A DNA stretch of 15,521 bases. Origin: Phycisphaerae bacterium (lineage in GTDB: Bacteria > Chloroflexota > Anaerolineae > 4572-78 > J111). Of this stretch, positions 4,202 to 12,900 are shown one piece after another. The notes under the pieces were generated by a model. It was not told the origin of the DNA, made no database searches, and saw only the letters and a program-made list of their open reading frames with translations. The translations under genes were made by a program, and so were the position numbers. The stretch is taken from positions 1 to 15,521 of the forward strand of contig JANQQF010000081.1 of assembly GCA_028285035.1 (NCBI GenBank), in the 5' to 3' direction. How positions within the stretch are numbered: the first letter of the stretch is position 1; every line of letters begins with the position of its first letter.

Positions 4202-7200
4202 ATGGTCAAAAAAATTAAACTTAGAATGTCAAATAGTTTTTATGCTACAAAAAGTATTGCCCTTCGATGCATTGTTGTTCTATGTATAATTACTGCATTT
4301 TTGGCTTTTCATGTAAATCTATCAGTATTCGCACAAGAGTCTATATTCTCTGATAGCGGTCAACGATTAGGTAATGCGCACAGCTTTTCAGCAGTATTAG
4401 GCGATTTAGATGGCGATGGTGATCTCGATGCCTTTATTGCAAATTCGATTGAAAATAAAGTATGGTTTAACTCAGGAGGCAACCAGAAGGGAGCTGCAGG
4501 GACCTTTATTGATAGTGGGCAGAAACTAGGCGATTTGGATAGTTGGGCAGTCGCCCTAGGCGATTTAGATGGAGATGGTGATCTCGATGCCTTTATTGCA
4601 AATGAGGACTCCTTTCCACCATTTGACGAGTTACAGAACAAAATATGGTTGAATGAAGGGGGGGTACAAGGGGGAGGTCAAGGTACATTTATTGACAGTG
4701 GTCAATCTCTTGGGGATGCACAAAGCCATGCTATTGTACTAGGGGATTTAGATGGCGATGGTGATCTTGATGCCTTTGTAGGCAATTGGGGAGAACCCAA
4801 CAAAGTCTGGTTAAATCAAGGCGGGATTCAAGGTGGCACATCAGGTACATTCATTGATAGTGGCCAATCTTTAGGGAATGCATTTAGCGAAACTGTAGCG
4901 TTAGGCGATTTAGATGGAGATGGTGATCTTGATGCCTTTGTAGGCAATTGGGGGGAACCCAACAAAGTCTGGCTAAATCAAGGTGGGATTCAGGGTGGCA
5001 CACCTGGTACGTTTATCGATAGTGGCCAAACATTAGGTGATTTTAGTACGACAGATGCTATTTTGGATGACCTTGATGGCGATGGTGATCTTGATGCGTT
5101 TATCACAAATGGAGAAAGAGAGCCTAACAAAGTCTGGCTAAATCAAGGTGGGATTCAGGGTGGCACACCTGGTACGTTTATCGATAGTGGTCAATTGCTG
5201 GGGGATTCGTTTAGTGAGGCTGTAGCGTTGGGGGATTTAGACGGAGATGGTGATCTTGATGCCTCTGTTGCAAATTCAGATGAAAGAAACAAGATATGGC
5301 TAAATCAAGGTGGGATTCAGGGTGGCACACCTGGTACGTTTATCGATAGTGGCCAATTATTAGGAGAGTCTTTTTTTAGCTTTTCTGTAGCCTTAGGCGA
5401 TTTAGATGGAGATGGTGATCTTGACACTTTTATTAGCAATTTTTTGGGAGCTCCTAATGAGGTTTGGTTTAATGAATTAGATGAATTTTTTGATAGTGGC
5501 CAAACCTTGGATAACTTTGATAGTTCTGCTGTCGTACTAGGGGATATTGATAGTGACAAAGATTTGGATGCCATTGTTACTAATAGCGCAGAAAATAAAG
5601 TCTGGCTAAATGAAGGCGGGATTCAAGGTGGTACACCAGGTATGTTCATTGACAGTGGTCAATTGTTAGGTGATTCATTAAGTACAGATGCTGCGTTGGG
5701 CGATCTCGATGGCGATGGTGATCTTGATATCTTTATCGGTAATTTGGGCCAACCTAATAAAGTCTGGCTAAATGAAGGCGGGATTCAAGGTGGCACACCT
5801 GGCATTTTCATCGACAGTGGCCAATTATTAGGTAATTCGAAAACGCTATTTGTAACATTAGGGGATTTAGATGGCGATGGTGATCTTGATGCGTTTTCTG
5901 CGAACAGAGAAGGTGAACCCAACAAAGTCTGGCTAAATGAAGGCGGGATTCAAGGTGGCACACCTGGCATTTTCATCGACAGTGGCCAGTCTTTAGGGAA
6001 TGCATTTAGCGAAACTGTAGCGTTAGGCGATTTAGATGGAGATGGTGATCTTGATGCGTTGGTAGGTAATTGGAATCAACCTAATAAAGTCTGGCTAAAT
6101 GAAGGCGGGATTCAAGGTGGCACACCTGGCATTTTCATCGACAGTGGCCAGTCTTTAGGAGACTCTTTTAGCTTTTCTGTAGTGTTAGGCGATTTAGATG
6201 GAGATGGTGATCTTGATACCTTTGTTGCAAATTTAGGTCAAGCCAATAAAGTCTGGCTAAATGAAGGCGGGATTCAAGGTGGTACACCAGGTATGTTTAT
6301 TGACAGTGGCCAATCTTTAGGGAATGCATTTAGCGAAACTGTAGCGTTAGGCGATTTAGATGGCGATGGTGATCTTGATGCCTTTGTTGCAAATTCAAAT
6401 GAAAAAAACAAGATATGGTTAAATGAAGGCGGAATTCAAGGTGGCACATCAGGTATGTTCATTGATGGCTATCAATTGCCGGAAAACTTAAACAGTCAGG
6501 TTGTAGCATTAGGTGATTTGAATCTGGATGGTGACCTTGATGCTTTTGTTGGAAATAGGGGCCAATTAGATAGGGTGTACCTAGGACAGTTCGCAAGAAT
6601 AGATCGATTTAAGATAAGTTTACACAAGCCAGGACAGGCCCAAGATGCTAATTTTGTCTCTACACCAATAATTCTAACGGATACACTTATCCCTTTTACT
6701 TACACTTTATTTCATCCAACTCAACACTCCTTTGGACAGATTTCCTCTTTTTATTCACTAACTGGAGGTGGATCTTGGGAACAAATGATTCCAACAAATA
6801 GTGTTACAATTAGTTTAACAGCAACCCCGCAAGAAACTCCACATGTTTTTACTTGGGACACCTTTTCATCTAGTTTTTTTGGTCAGTCGGATAATGTTGT
6901 AATACGTTCAATTTTTTATCCTAATCCACCAGCTAGCCAAATGCGAGATACATATCGTTATACTAATACTATTGCTGGCCCCTACCAATGGCCTTATGCA
7001 TCAGCTACAACTTTTCCCTTTCGGGCGCGAGGGACACAGGTACGAGTGGTAGATGAGACGGGACAACCGCAAGTAGGTGCGTTAGTTTATAAACTATCGG
7101 AAGGAGAAAGTCATAATGGTTGTGCAATCGGAAACGGAGTAAATAGTTGTATACCGCCTGAAGATACCCCATTTGTGACAGATGCCCAGGGATACTTACA

Positions 7201-9970
7201 AGGCCGAGGTCGAATCGACATAGGAGATCGGTTGCTAGCCTTAGCTCCGGTTGATTGGACGGAGACCATGACGTGGGCGGTGGGGCTGACTGACACCCTT
7301 CATTTGTATTACACTAATGATACCAATTCTGAAGGGGTTCCGCTATACACAGTCACTGAGCCAGGAGTACAGACCTTGGTGGTGAGAGAGACCAATCCCT
7401 TGATGTTGTTTGATCTGGACGTGTCGCTGGAATGGGATGCTAGTTCTGATACTTCCTATATCGGGCAATTGGAGGACGATCTTAAAAAAGCGTCAAAGCA
7501 ACTATTTGACTTTACCGATGGTCAAGTTGCTTTGCGACAAATTACAGTCTATCAAGATAAAACGGCTTGGGATACAGCTCATGTTCAGGTCCGCGCCACC
7601 AATCGCTTAAGACCATTTGCCATTCAAGGGGGGGTGGTTCTGACTGATACCGTCGATCCACATCACAATGATATCTATTACAGGATTGGGCAAGTGGTAA
7701 TGGGCTCAACCTGGAATCGTTATGGTGATCCTGGAAAAAATCTAGGGGATGATTGGTCTTTAGCGCTAGCTCATGAGCTAGCCCACTTCTTTCTATTTTT
7801 GGATGATACCTATCTCGGTCTGAATGAAGATGGTCTCCTGATTGCGATTGATACTGAAAATCCAGCTAAGGGTTGTATCGGTACTGCGATGGGAGATGTC
7901 TATTCTGTTGACAATAGCGAATTCATCTTTGATGATGTGTACTGGGCAGACCGTTGTGCACAAACCTTGACTGAACGAACCTTAGAACGAGATGAATGGG
8001 AGACGATAACGTTATGGTATCCACCGCTTAAGACACCAACCGAAATTAATCCAGGCCCCAATCTAATGCCATTTGACTTGACTAACGTCATCTTTGCTCC
8101 GATTATCCCAATCAACCCTCTAGTAGATCCGACATTTTTTCTCGATTATGAGGATGGAACGAAAAGCTCTTCACGAGGAACAGCATTTCTATTGCGCGAA
8201 CACAGTATCGTCGATTTAGGTAGTCCAGTCGGTGGGCAAAATCGATTGTTGGCTCGAGGTGCCCGGCCTGATGATCGGCTATGTACGTTTGATCCTGATC
8301 GACAGCATTATGGTTGTGAGGTCATCGAGCTGGGTGATGAGCGATTAACAATGAAATTTGATAGTAATTGGACCCCGTTTATCCAGCTAACCCCAGTAAA
8401 CTCAACCACCTATGCAATTCAGGTTGAGAATGTGCCAGCAGATTTGTCACTTAAAGCCAAACTTTTTCCCGAGGCTGACCTGGCTACGGAAGCGATAATG
8501 TTGACCCCTAATGGAAGTGGCTACCAGGGCCAGTTTCCCCCATTTACCTATACTGTTTTAGCTGGTCATGTCCAGCTTTGGGTTGATGAAATAGCATCTG
8601 AAGATGATCCTCGTCGTGAAGCAGTTGTAGCTTTCAGTATCGGAGGCAATCCTCCAAAAAGCCGAGGGAGCGGTCCAAAAAGCCGAGGGAGTGGTCCAAA
8701 AAGTCGGGGGAGTGGGGCACCCATCGTTTCATCTGACGGTCAATTCATTTTCTTTACACCCAATCCAGAAATATTCAAAAAAGGTGAATTCTACACCGTC
8801 CAGGATATGGCTGCCTTACCTGCCCTTCCATCTGGCAAAAAAGCCATCGGGCCAGGGTACAATTTGGTGGCATTCCCCCAAGATTTATCGGTCAGTGGCT
8901 CCGTTAGTTTTCAATACCTAGGTCAAGATGCTTTAGTGGAGGAAGTCTCTGAGGATGATTTAACGATCCATTTCTGGGATGGAACCACCTGGCAGGCATT
9001 GGATACCTATCGTGATACCTATTACAATCTGGCTTCGGCCTCTTTTCAGAAGCCAGGTGTATATGCCCTCTTGGCTGGCATTACTTCACCTGATGTCACA
9101 ACCTTTACACCAATGATAACAACAAATGACCTGACCATCACCCTCGTAATTACCGGGCAGAACTTCCTATCGCCAACACAAATACGCCTCATTGGCAATA
9201 CCACAGCTTATACCCTGTCTGCCCAAGTTGTCTCCTCGACAACAATGACCACAGCCCTTCCGAAAGGGCTCCCAGCCCAAGCATATCAACTTATTGTGAT
9301 TAATGGGGATCAGGGCTATGCCTCCACATCCGATACGTTGGCCATATTTGAGCCAAATGATGAAGCTTGTTTTTATGATAACTTTGAAAGTGGCCCCAAC
9401 AAATGGCAACTTGAAGGCGAATGGGGCATCGTTACCCTCAAAGATGGTTTAACTCGGGCTATGACTGATAGTCCTGATAATCCTTATCCTTCTTCTTCAG
9501 ATTCAATACTGAAGCGGACAACAACTATTACATCACCCGCTATCAGTTTGCAGAATTGTTCGAATCCGAAACTAAGTTTCAAACAGGATTTTGACATACT
9601 TAACTTCAAGGAAGATTGGGGTGAAAGCCAAGATTTTGGATTTGTTGAAATATCGACCTCAATCGATGGTGGGGGTAGCTGGTCTGAATGGATAAATTTA
9701 AGATCTTTTTTCAACGGTGGCGCAATTACCCCTTTAGAAACAGAAAATTTAGATTCGGCAGAATGGTCAAGTACGGATTTATATTTAGAAGAAATCGATA
9801 TGACTCCTTATATAACCCTCGACATGCTTATTCAATTACGGTTTAGTTTAGAGGCTGATGCAGAAATATCAGGGAAAGGATGGGTTATAGATGACGTTAT
9901 TGTTACTTCAGGATTACTATCACCTCCACCTCCAAAATATTCTATATTCTTACCACTAATTATGAAGTAG
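4202..9970 (+). CDS. giant secreted multidomain protein: two FG-GAP/VCBS propellers, metzincin-like peptidase region, IPT/TIG and jelly-roll domains, LPLIMK tail
   Basis: The 1922-aa exported protein starts with a signal peptide (basic residues, then a hydrophobic core about 21-43, cleavage near FAQ). Residues 51-797 hold 14 FG-GAP/VCBS repeats with calcium loops of the form DLDGDGDLD. Residues 945-1016 resemble a carboxypeptidase-regulatory-like beta-sandwich. A metallopeptidase-like region follows: HELAH (1191-1195), Asp1201 at the metzincin third-ligand spacing and a possible Met-turn at Met1230. Three PKSRGSG units occupy 1485-1505. An IPT/TIG-like domain spans about 1629-1718. The stretch 1723-1903 resembles the MAM/jelly-roll domain that ends many secreted peptidases. 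The protein ends in FLPLIMK. The ATG at 4202 has GGAG 7 nt upstream. It is probably an adhesive or proteolytic surface protein; catalysis is not certain, because the metzincin glycine is Leu1198. It is convergent with the cyclase gene, 15 nt between stop codons. Confidence 0.9.
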   Translation: MVKKIKLRMSNSFYATKSIALRCIVVLCIITAFLAFHVNLSVFAQESIFSDSGQRLGNAHSFSAVLGDLDGDGDLDAFIANSIENKVWFNSGGNQKGAAGTFIDSGQKLGDLDSWAVALGDLDGDGDLDAFIANEDSFPPFDELQNKIWLNEGGVQGGGQGTFIDSGQSLGDAQSHAIVLGDLDGDGDLDAFVGNWGEPNKVWLNQGGIQGGTSGTFIDSGQSLGNAFSETVALGDLDGDGDLDAFVGNWGEPNKVWLNQGGIQGGTPGTFIDSGQTLGDFSTTDAILDDLDGDGDLDAFITNGEREPNKVWLNQGGIQGGTPGTFIDSGQLLGDSFSEAVALGDLDGDGDLDASVANSDERNKIWLNQGGIQGGTPGTFIDSGQLLGESFFSFSVALGDLDGDGDLDTFISNFLGAPNEVWFNELDEFFDSGQTLDNFDSSAVVLGDIDSDKDLDAIVTNSAENKVWLNEGGIQGGTPGMFIDSGQLLGDSLSTDAALGDLDGDGDLDIFIGNLGQPNKVWLNEGGIQGGTPGIFIDSGQLLGNSKTLFVTLGDLDGDGDLDAFSANREGEPNKVWLNEGGIQGGTPGIFIDSGQSLGNAFSETVALGDLDGDGDLDALVGNWNQPNKVWLNEGGIQGGTPGIFIDSGQSLGDSFSFSVVLGDLDGDGDLDTFVANLGQANKVWLNEGGIQGGTPGMFIDSGQSLGNAFSETVALGDLDGDGDLDAFVANSNEKNKIWLNEGGIQGGTSGMFIDGYQLPENLNSQVVALGDLNLDGDLDAFVGNRGQLDRVYLGQFARIDRFKISLHKPGQAQDANFVSTPIILTDTLIPFTYTLFHPTQHSFGQISSFYSLTGGGSWEQMIPTNSVTISLTATPQETPHVFTWDTFSSSFFGQSDNVVIRSIFYPNPPASQMRDTYRYTNTIAGPYQWPYASATTFPFRARGTQVRVVDETGQPQVGALVYKLSEGESHNGCAIGNGVNSCIPPEDTPFVTDAQGYLQGRGRIDIGDRLLALAPVDWTETMTWAVGLTDTLHLYYTNDTNSEGVPLYTVTEPGVQTLVVRETNPLMLFDLDVSLEWDASSDTSYIGQLEDDLKKASKQLFDFTDGQVALRQITVYQDKTAWDTAHVQVRATNRLRPFAIQGGVVLTDTVDPHHNDIYYRIGQVVMGSTWNRYGDPGKNLGDDWSLALAHELAHFFLFLDDTYLGLNEDGLLIAIDTENPAKGCIGTAMGDVYSVDNSEFIFDDVYWADRCAQTLTERTLERDEWETITLWYPPLKTPTEINPGPNLMPFDLTNVIFAPIIPINPLVDPTFFLDYEDGTKSSSRGTAFLLREHSIVDLGSPVGGQNRLLARGARPDDRLCTFDPDRQHYGCEVIELGDERLTMKFDSNWTPFIQLTPVNSTTYAIQVENVPADLSLKAKLFPEADLATEAIMLTPNGSGYQGQFPPFTYTVLAGHVQLWVDEIASEDDPRREAVVAFSIGGNPPKSRGSGPKSRGSGPKSRGSGAPIVSSDGQFIFFTPNPEIFKKGEFYTVQDMAALPALPSGKKAIGPGYNLVAFPQDLSVSGSVSFQYLGQDALVEEVSEDDLTIHFWDGTTWQALDTYRDTYYNLASASFQKPGVYALLAGITSPDVTTFTPMITTNDLTITLVITGQNFLSPTQIRLIGNTTAYTLSAQVVSSTTMTTALPKGLPAQAYQLIVINGDQGYASTSDTLAIFEPNDEACFYDNFESGPNKWQLEGEWGIVTLKDGLTRAMTDSPDNPYPSSSDSILKRTTTITSPAISLQNCSNPKLSFKQDFDILNFKEDWGESQDFGFVEISTSIDGGGSWSEWINLRSFFNGGAITPLETENLDSAEWSSTDLYLEEIDMTPYITLDMLIQLRFSLEADAEISGKGWVIDDVIVTSGLLSPPPPKYSIFLPLIMK
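4352..6586 (+). repeat. 14 tandem FG-GAP repeats (about 162 bp each) forming two seven-blade sets
   Basis: The repeats begin (DSGQ or its variant DGYQ) at residues 51, 104, 165, 219, 273, 328, 382, 431, 484, 538, 593, 647, 701 and 755. The period is 53-55 aa, except 61 after repeat 2 and 49 between repeats 7 and 8. Each has GDLDGDGDLD, a variable loop, NKVWLN and a Gly-rich linker. The linker GGIQGG is missing after repeats 7 and 14 only, which fits two closed seven-bladed propellers. Linkers read NQGGIQGG in repeats 3-6 but NEGGIQGG in repeats 8-13. DNA identity is high enough for recombination or assembly errors. Confidence 0.9.
8654..8716 (+). repeat. three tandem 21-bp units encoding PKSRGSG
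   Basis: Three in-frame units (8654-8674, 8675-8695, 8696-8716) differ from each other at few positions and encode PKSRGSG three times (residues 1485-1505). This is a basic, flexible linker between the region after the peptidase-like domain and the following beta-rich segment. The near identity indicates recent expansion, and copy number probably varies between strains. Confidence 0.9.
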
Positions 9971-9988
9971 GTTATTCCTAACAACCTA
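9968..9988. terminator. possible weak bidirectional terminator between convergent genes
   Basis: TAGGTT (9968-9973) and AACCTA (9983-9988) form a 6-bp stem with a 9-nt loop that overlaps both stop codons of the convergent 1922-aa and 1411-aa genes. A competing smaller stem (GTTA/TAAC) lies inside. The stem is AT-rich and no long T tract follows on either strand, so termination here would be weak. Confidence 0.3.
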
Positions 9989-12900
9989 TTTCACGAATTG
10001 ATCTGTATCATTCTGCTTACGATACGTATGCAAAATATCTACATTCATTTTACGTCCGTACAGAAAGGAATCACGTTGAGTCGGGTCGCTGATATTATTG
10101 GCCCGACTCATGACTAAATCATAAGCGGCATGTAATGCCATTTGAGCTTGCTCCAGCTTTCCGGCTGTGGTTAGGACCTGGTAACAAATAAAATAAGCAC
10201 GCTGTGGGAATTCTGGTCCCTCGCCTTGAAATTGTTCTAGAATTGTTAAAGCTTCTTGGGCTTTATCAAGACTCTCTTTAACTTTCCCTATTACCAAGTA
10301 TGCTGCGGCCAGAGTACTCAAATCATCCACAGTTCGTAATGGTAAATTTAACTCAGATCGTAAAGTCAAAGCTGTTTGAGCCTCGATAATCGCTTGCTGG
10401 GGACGATTGGCTTGTAAACTAATCAGACTCAGATAAAAGTAAAAGCTTGAAGCTAAGTCCTTATCGTCTTGCTTTTTAGCAAGTTGTAAACCATCTCGTA
10501 ATACCCTTTCTGCAGTAAGTAAATCTCCTGATTCAGCCAGCACCAATCCTAAATTGCAGAGAACAAAGGCTTCACCAGCTTCATCACCGATTTGTCGACT
10601 TAAATATAATCCCTTTTCTAAACAGCTTTGGGCCATTGGCATTTCACCTAATTCATAGTGTAACCCACCCAAATCAATCCAAATATTAACCTCTTCCCAA
10701 CGATTAGTGGTGGCCTGCTGAATCTTCAAGGCGTCGGCGAGATATTTTTGCGCCTGTCCATAATCTCCGGCATCACGAGTGACTTTACCTAAATTTGTTA
10801 AACTATTCCCTTCACCAACAAGATCACCCGTCAGGTGTCGAATGAACAAAACTTGCTTATGATAAGATAACGCCTGATCAAGGTTGCGTTGGTAGAAAGC
10901 AATAACACCTAGACCGTTGAGAGCATCAGCTTCGCCAAATTTTTGATTATGCTGCTTGCTTAAAGCTAAGGCTTGTTGATAAAAATGTTTGGCCTGTTCA
11001 TATATCCCCTGTTGATAGCAAACCACACCTAAACCATTATTTACTTGGATTACAGCCTGTATTTCTTCATCAGAAAGTAGTATTTTGTCCTGAAACAGGT
11101 TTAGTGCCTGCTTGTACCATTTTTTTGCCTTATTATATTTTCCTTGACGACGACTGATTAAGCCAAGTTGGGCAAGACAGCGTACTTGATTGATACGGTT
11201 AGTGAGGTTTTTATAGGTACTTAATGTCATTGCGATATTGATCTGAGCTTGGTCATAATCCCCAATAGCCTCATAATATTGCCCCCATAGAAATGATACC
11301 TCATACGTAGACTCATTCGGCTCAAGCTCCAAGGCTTTCAATGCAGCCTTCTCCTCCTCCCGTCGCCCCAAAATATGTAAAACCTCAATCTTTTCCTTGA
11401 GCCACTCCAAATGATTGTCTAGGGTTAGGGCTTGATTATAATAATTTAAGGCTGCCTCGGTGGCATATTCACGCTTGGATTTTCTTGCGGCTTTCTCCAG
11501 GTAAAGGATGCTTTTCTCACGCAGTCCACTTCGGAAATAATGATAAGCTAACAATTCGACTGCGTCAGGGGTCAACGCTTCCAGCGCTTGTCCGACCCAT
11601 TGGTGTAGCAATTTCTGCTGTTCCTCTCGGAGGGAGGTATAGGTAACCTCTTGGGTGATATGATGCTTAAAGAAATACTGTTCCTTAGGCGCTTCAGGTG
11701 CCGAGTAAACAAAGTTGTTGTTCTCCAACACATCGATCTGTTCAGTGAGAACACTTTTTGGGGGGCGGCTGGGGTGGGACTGGGTCAATAAATCGAGAGT
11801 AAAACTGCGGCCGATGACGCTGGCGGTTTTGATGGTTAGCTTCTGGGCCTCGTTCAGTCGATCAACCCGCGATAACACAAGCTGGTGAATAGAGATAGGC
11901 GTCCCCAAATCAACCGTTGATAGCGGTGCCTCGGGAACCAGGCCCCAATCGCCAGTTGATGGATCTCTGGTTAAGCAATTCTTTTCGCGCAAGCGACGAA
12001 TTGTCTCATCTGACAGGGTCCAAACCTTGTCCGAGTCGCGATACACAAGCCGACCTAGCTCCTGTAACGCATCGACCAACTCCTCGACAAAGAACGGGTT
12101 GCCTTGCGTAATGGCCGTAATCAAGGCTAAGGCTAGGGGTGAAGTATCACCTGGTAGGCGTTCTTTAACTAAGGCTGCGATACCGTCTTCAGAAAGCTCC
12201 GCCAGGGTTAGGTGACGATGATGTGATAACTGATTTAGATCGGCGAACAGAGGTTGATTATCTTGTTTCTGAGCAAGGGGACGCTGAACCAGAATGACCA
12301 TAATGGGGGTGTCAACAAGGCTTCGGCAGATGGCTAAGGTTAACTCTTTTGAGCGCTCATCCATCCATTGGACATCATCAAAAACGAGTACCAAGGGTTG
12401 TTCTTGAGCCTGTTGAGCTAATACGCCACCAAGCAAGGTAGCAAGGGCCTTGTGACGAGATTGAACATCGTAGGCGGCCGTTGTTGGATTATCAGGAATG
12501 GACAGCCCGAGAAGATCATCGAGCAAGGGGGTTAGAATAGACCAATCAGGATTAATTTCAACTATTAATTTTTCAACAGATGCCACCTGGACAGAAATCG
12601 AGGTCGAGATTGGTTCGGGCAGGCCGAACATTTTTCGGATAAGTTGACGCCAAGGGTAATATGAAACCTGCTGATTCGTGCTTTCGCTCGTGCCTAGCCC
12701 AACGTTAAACCCAATCAGTTTAGCCCATTCAGTAAACTCAGCCACCAAATGGCTCTTCCCGATGCCCGGGGGGCCTAATAATTGCAGGATTTGGCCTTGT
12801 CCATTTAAAACTTCCTCCAACTGTTGGACCATTTGGCTTAATTCTTCCGCCCGTCCCACCAAACGAGTGGTAAAATTTGGTATCTCCGGCGGCATCTGTT

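Noticed and set aside
4352..6586. CRISPR-like regularly spaced repeats
   Set aside because: The period is about 162 bp, the repeats keep one reading frame and encode FG-GAP calcium loops, so they are protein repeats.
7410..7610. Plus-strand frame inside the 1922-aa gene in another phase, and similar frames elsewhere in the large genes
   Set aside because: They lie wholly inside confidently read genes, lack ribosome binding sites and show no domain-like sequence.
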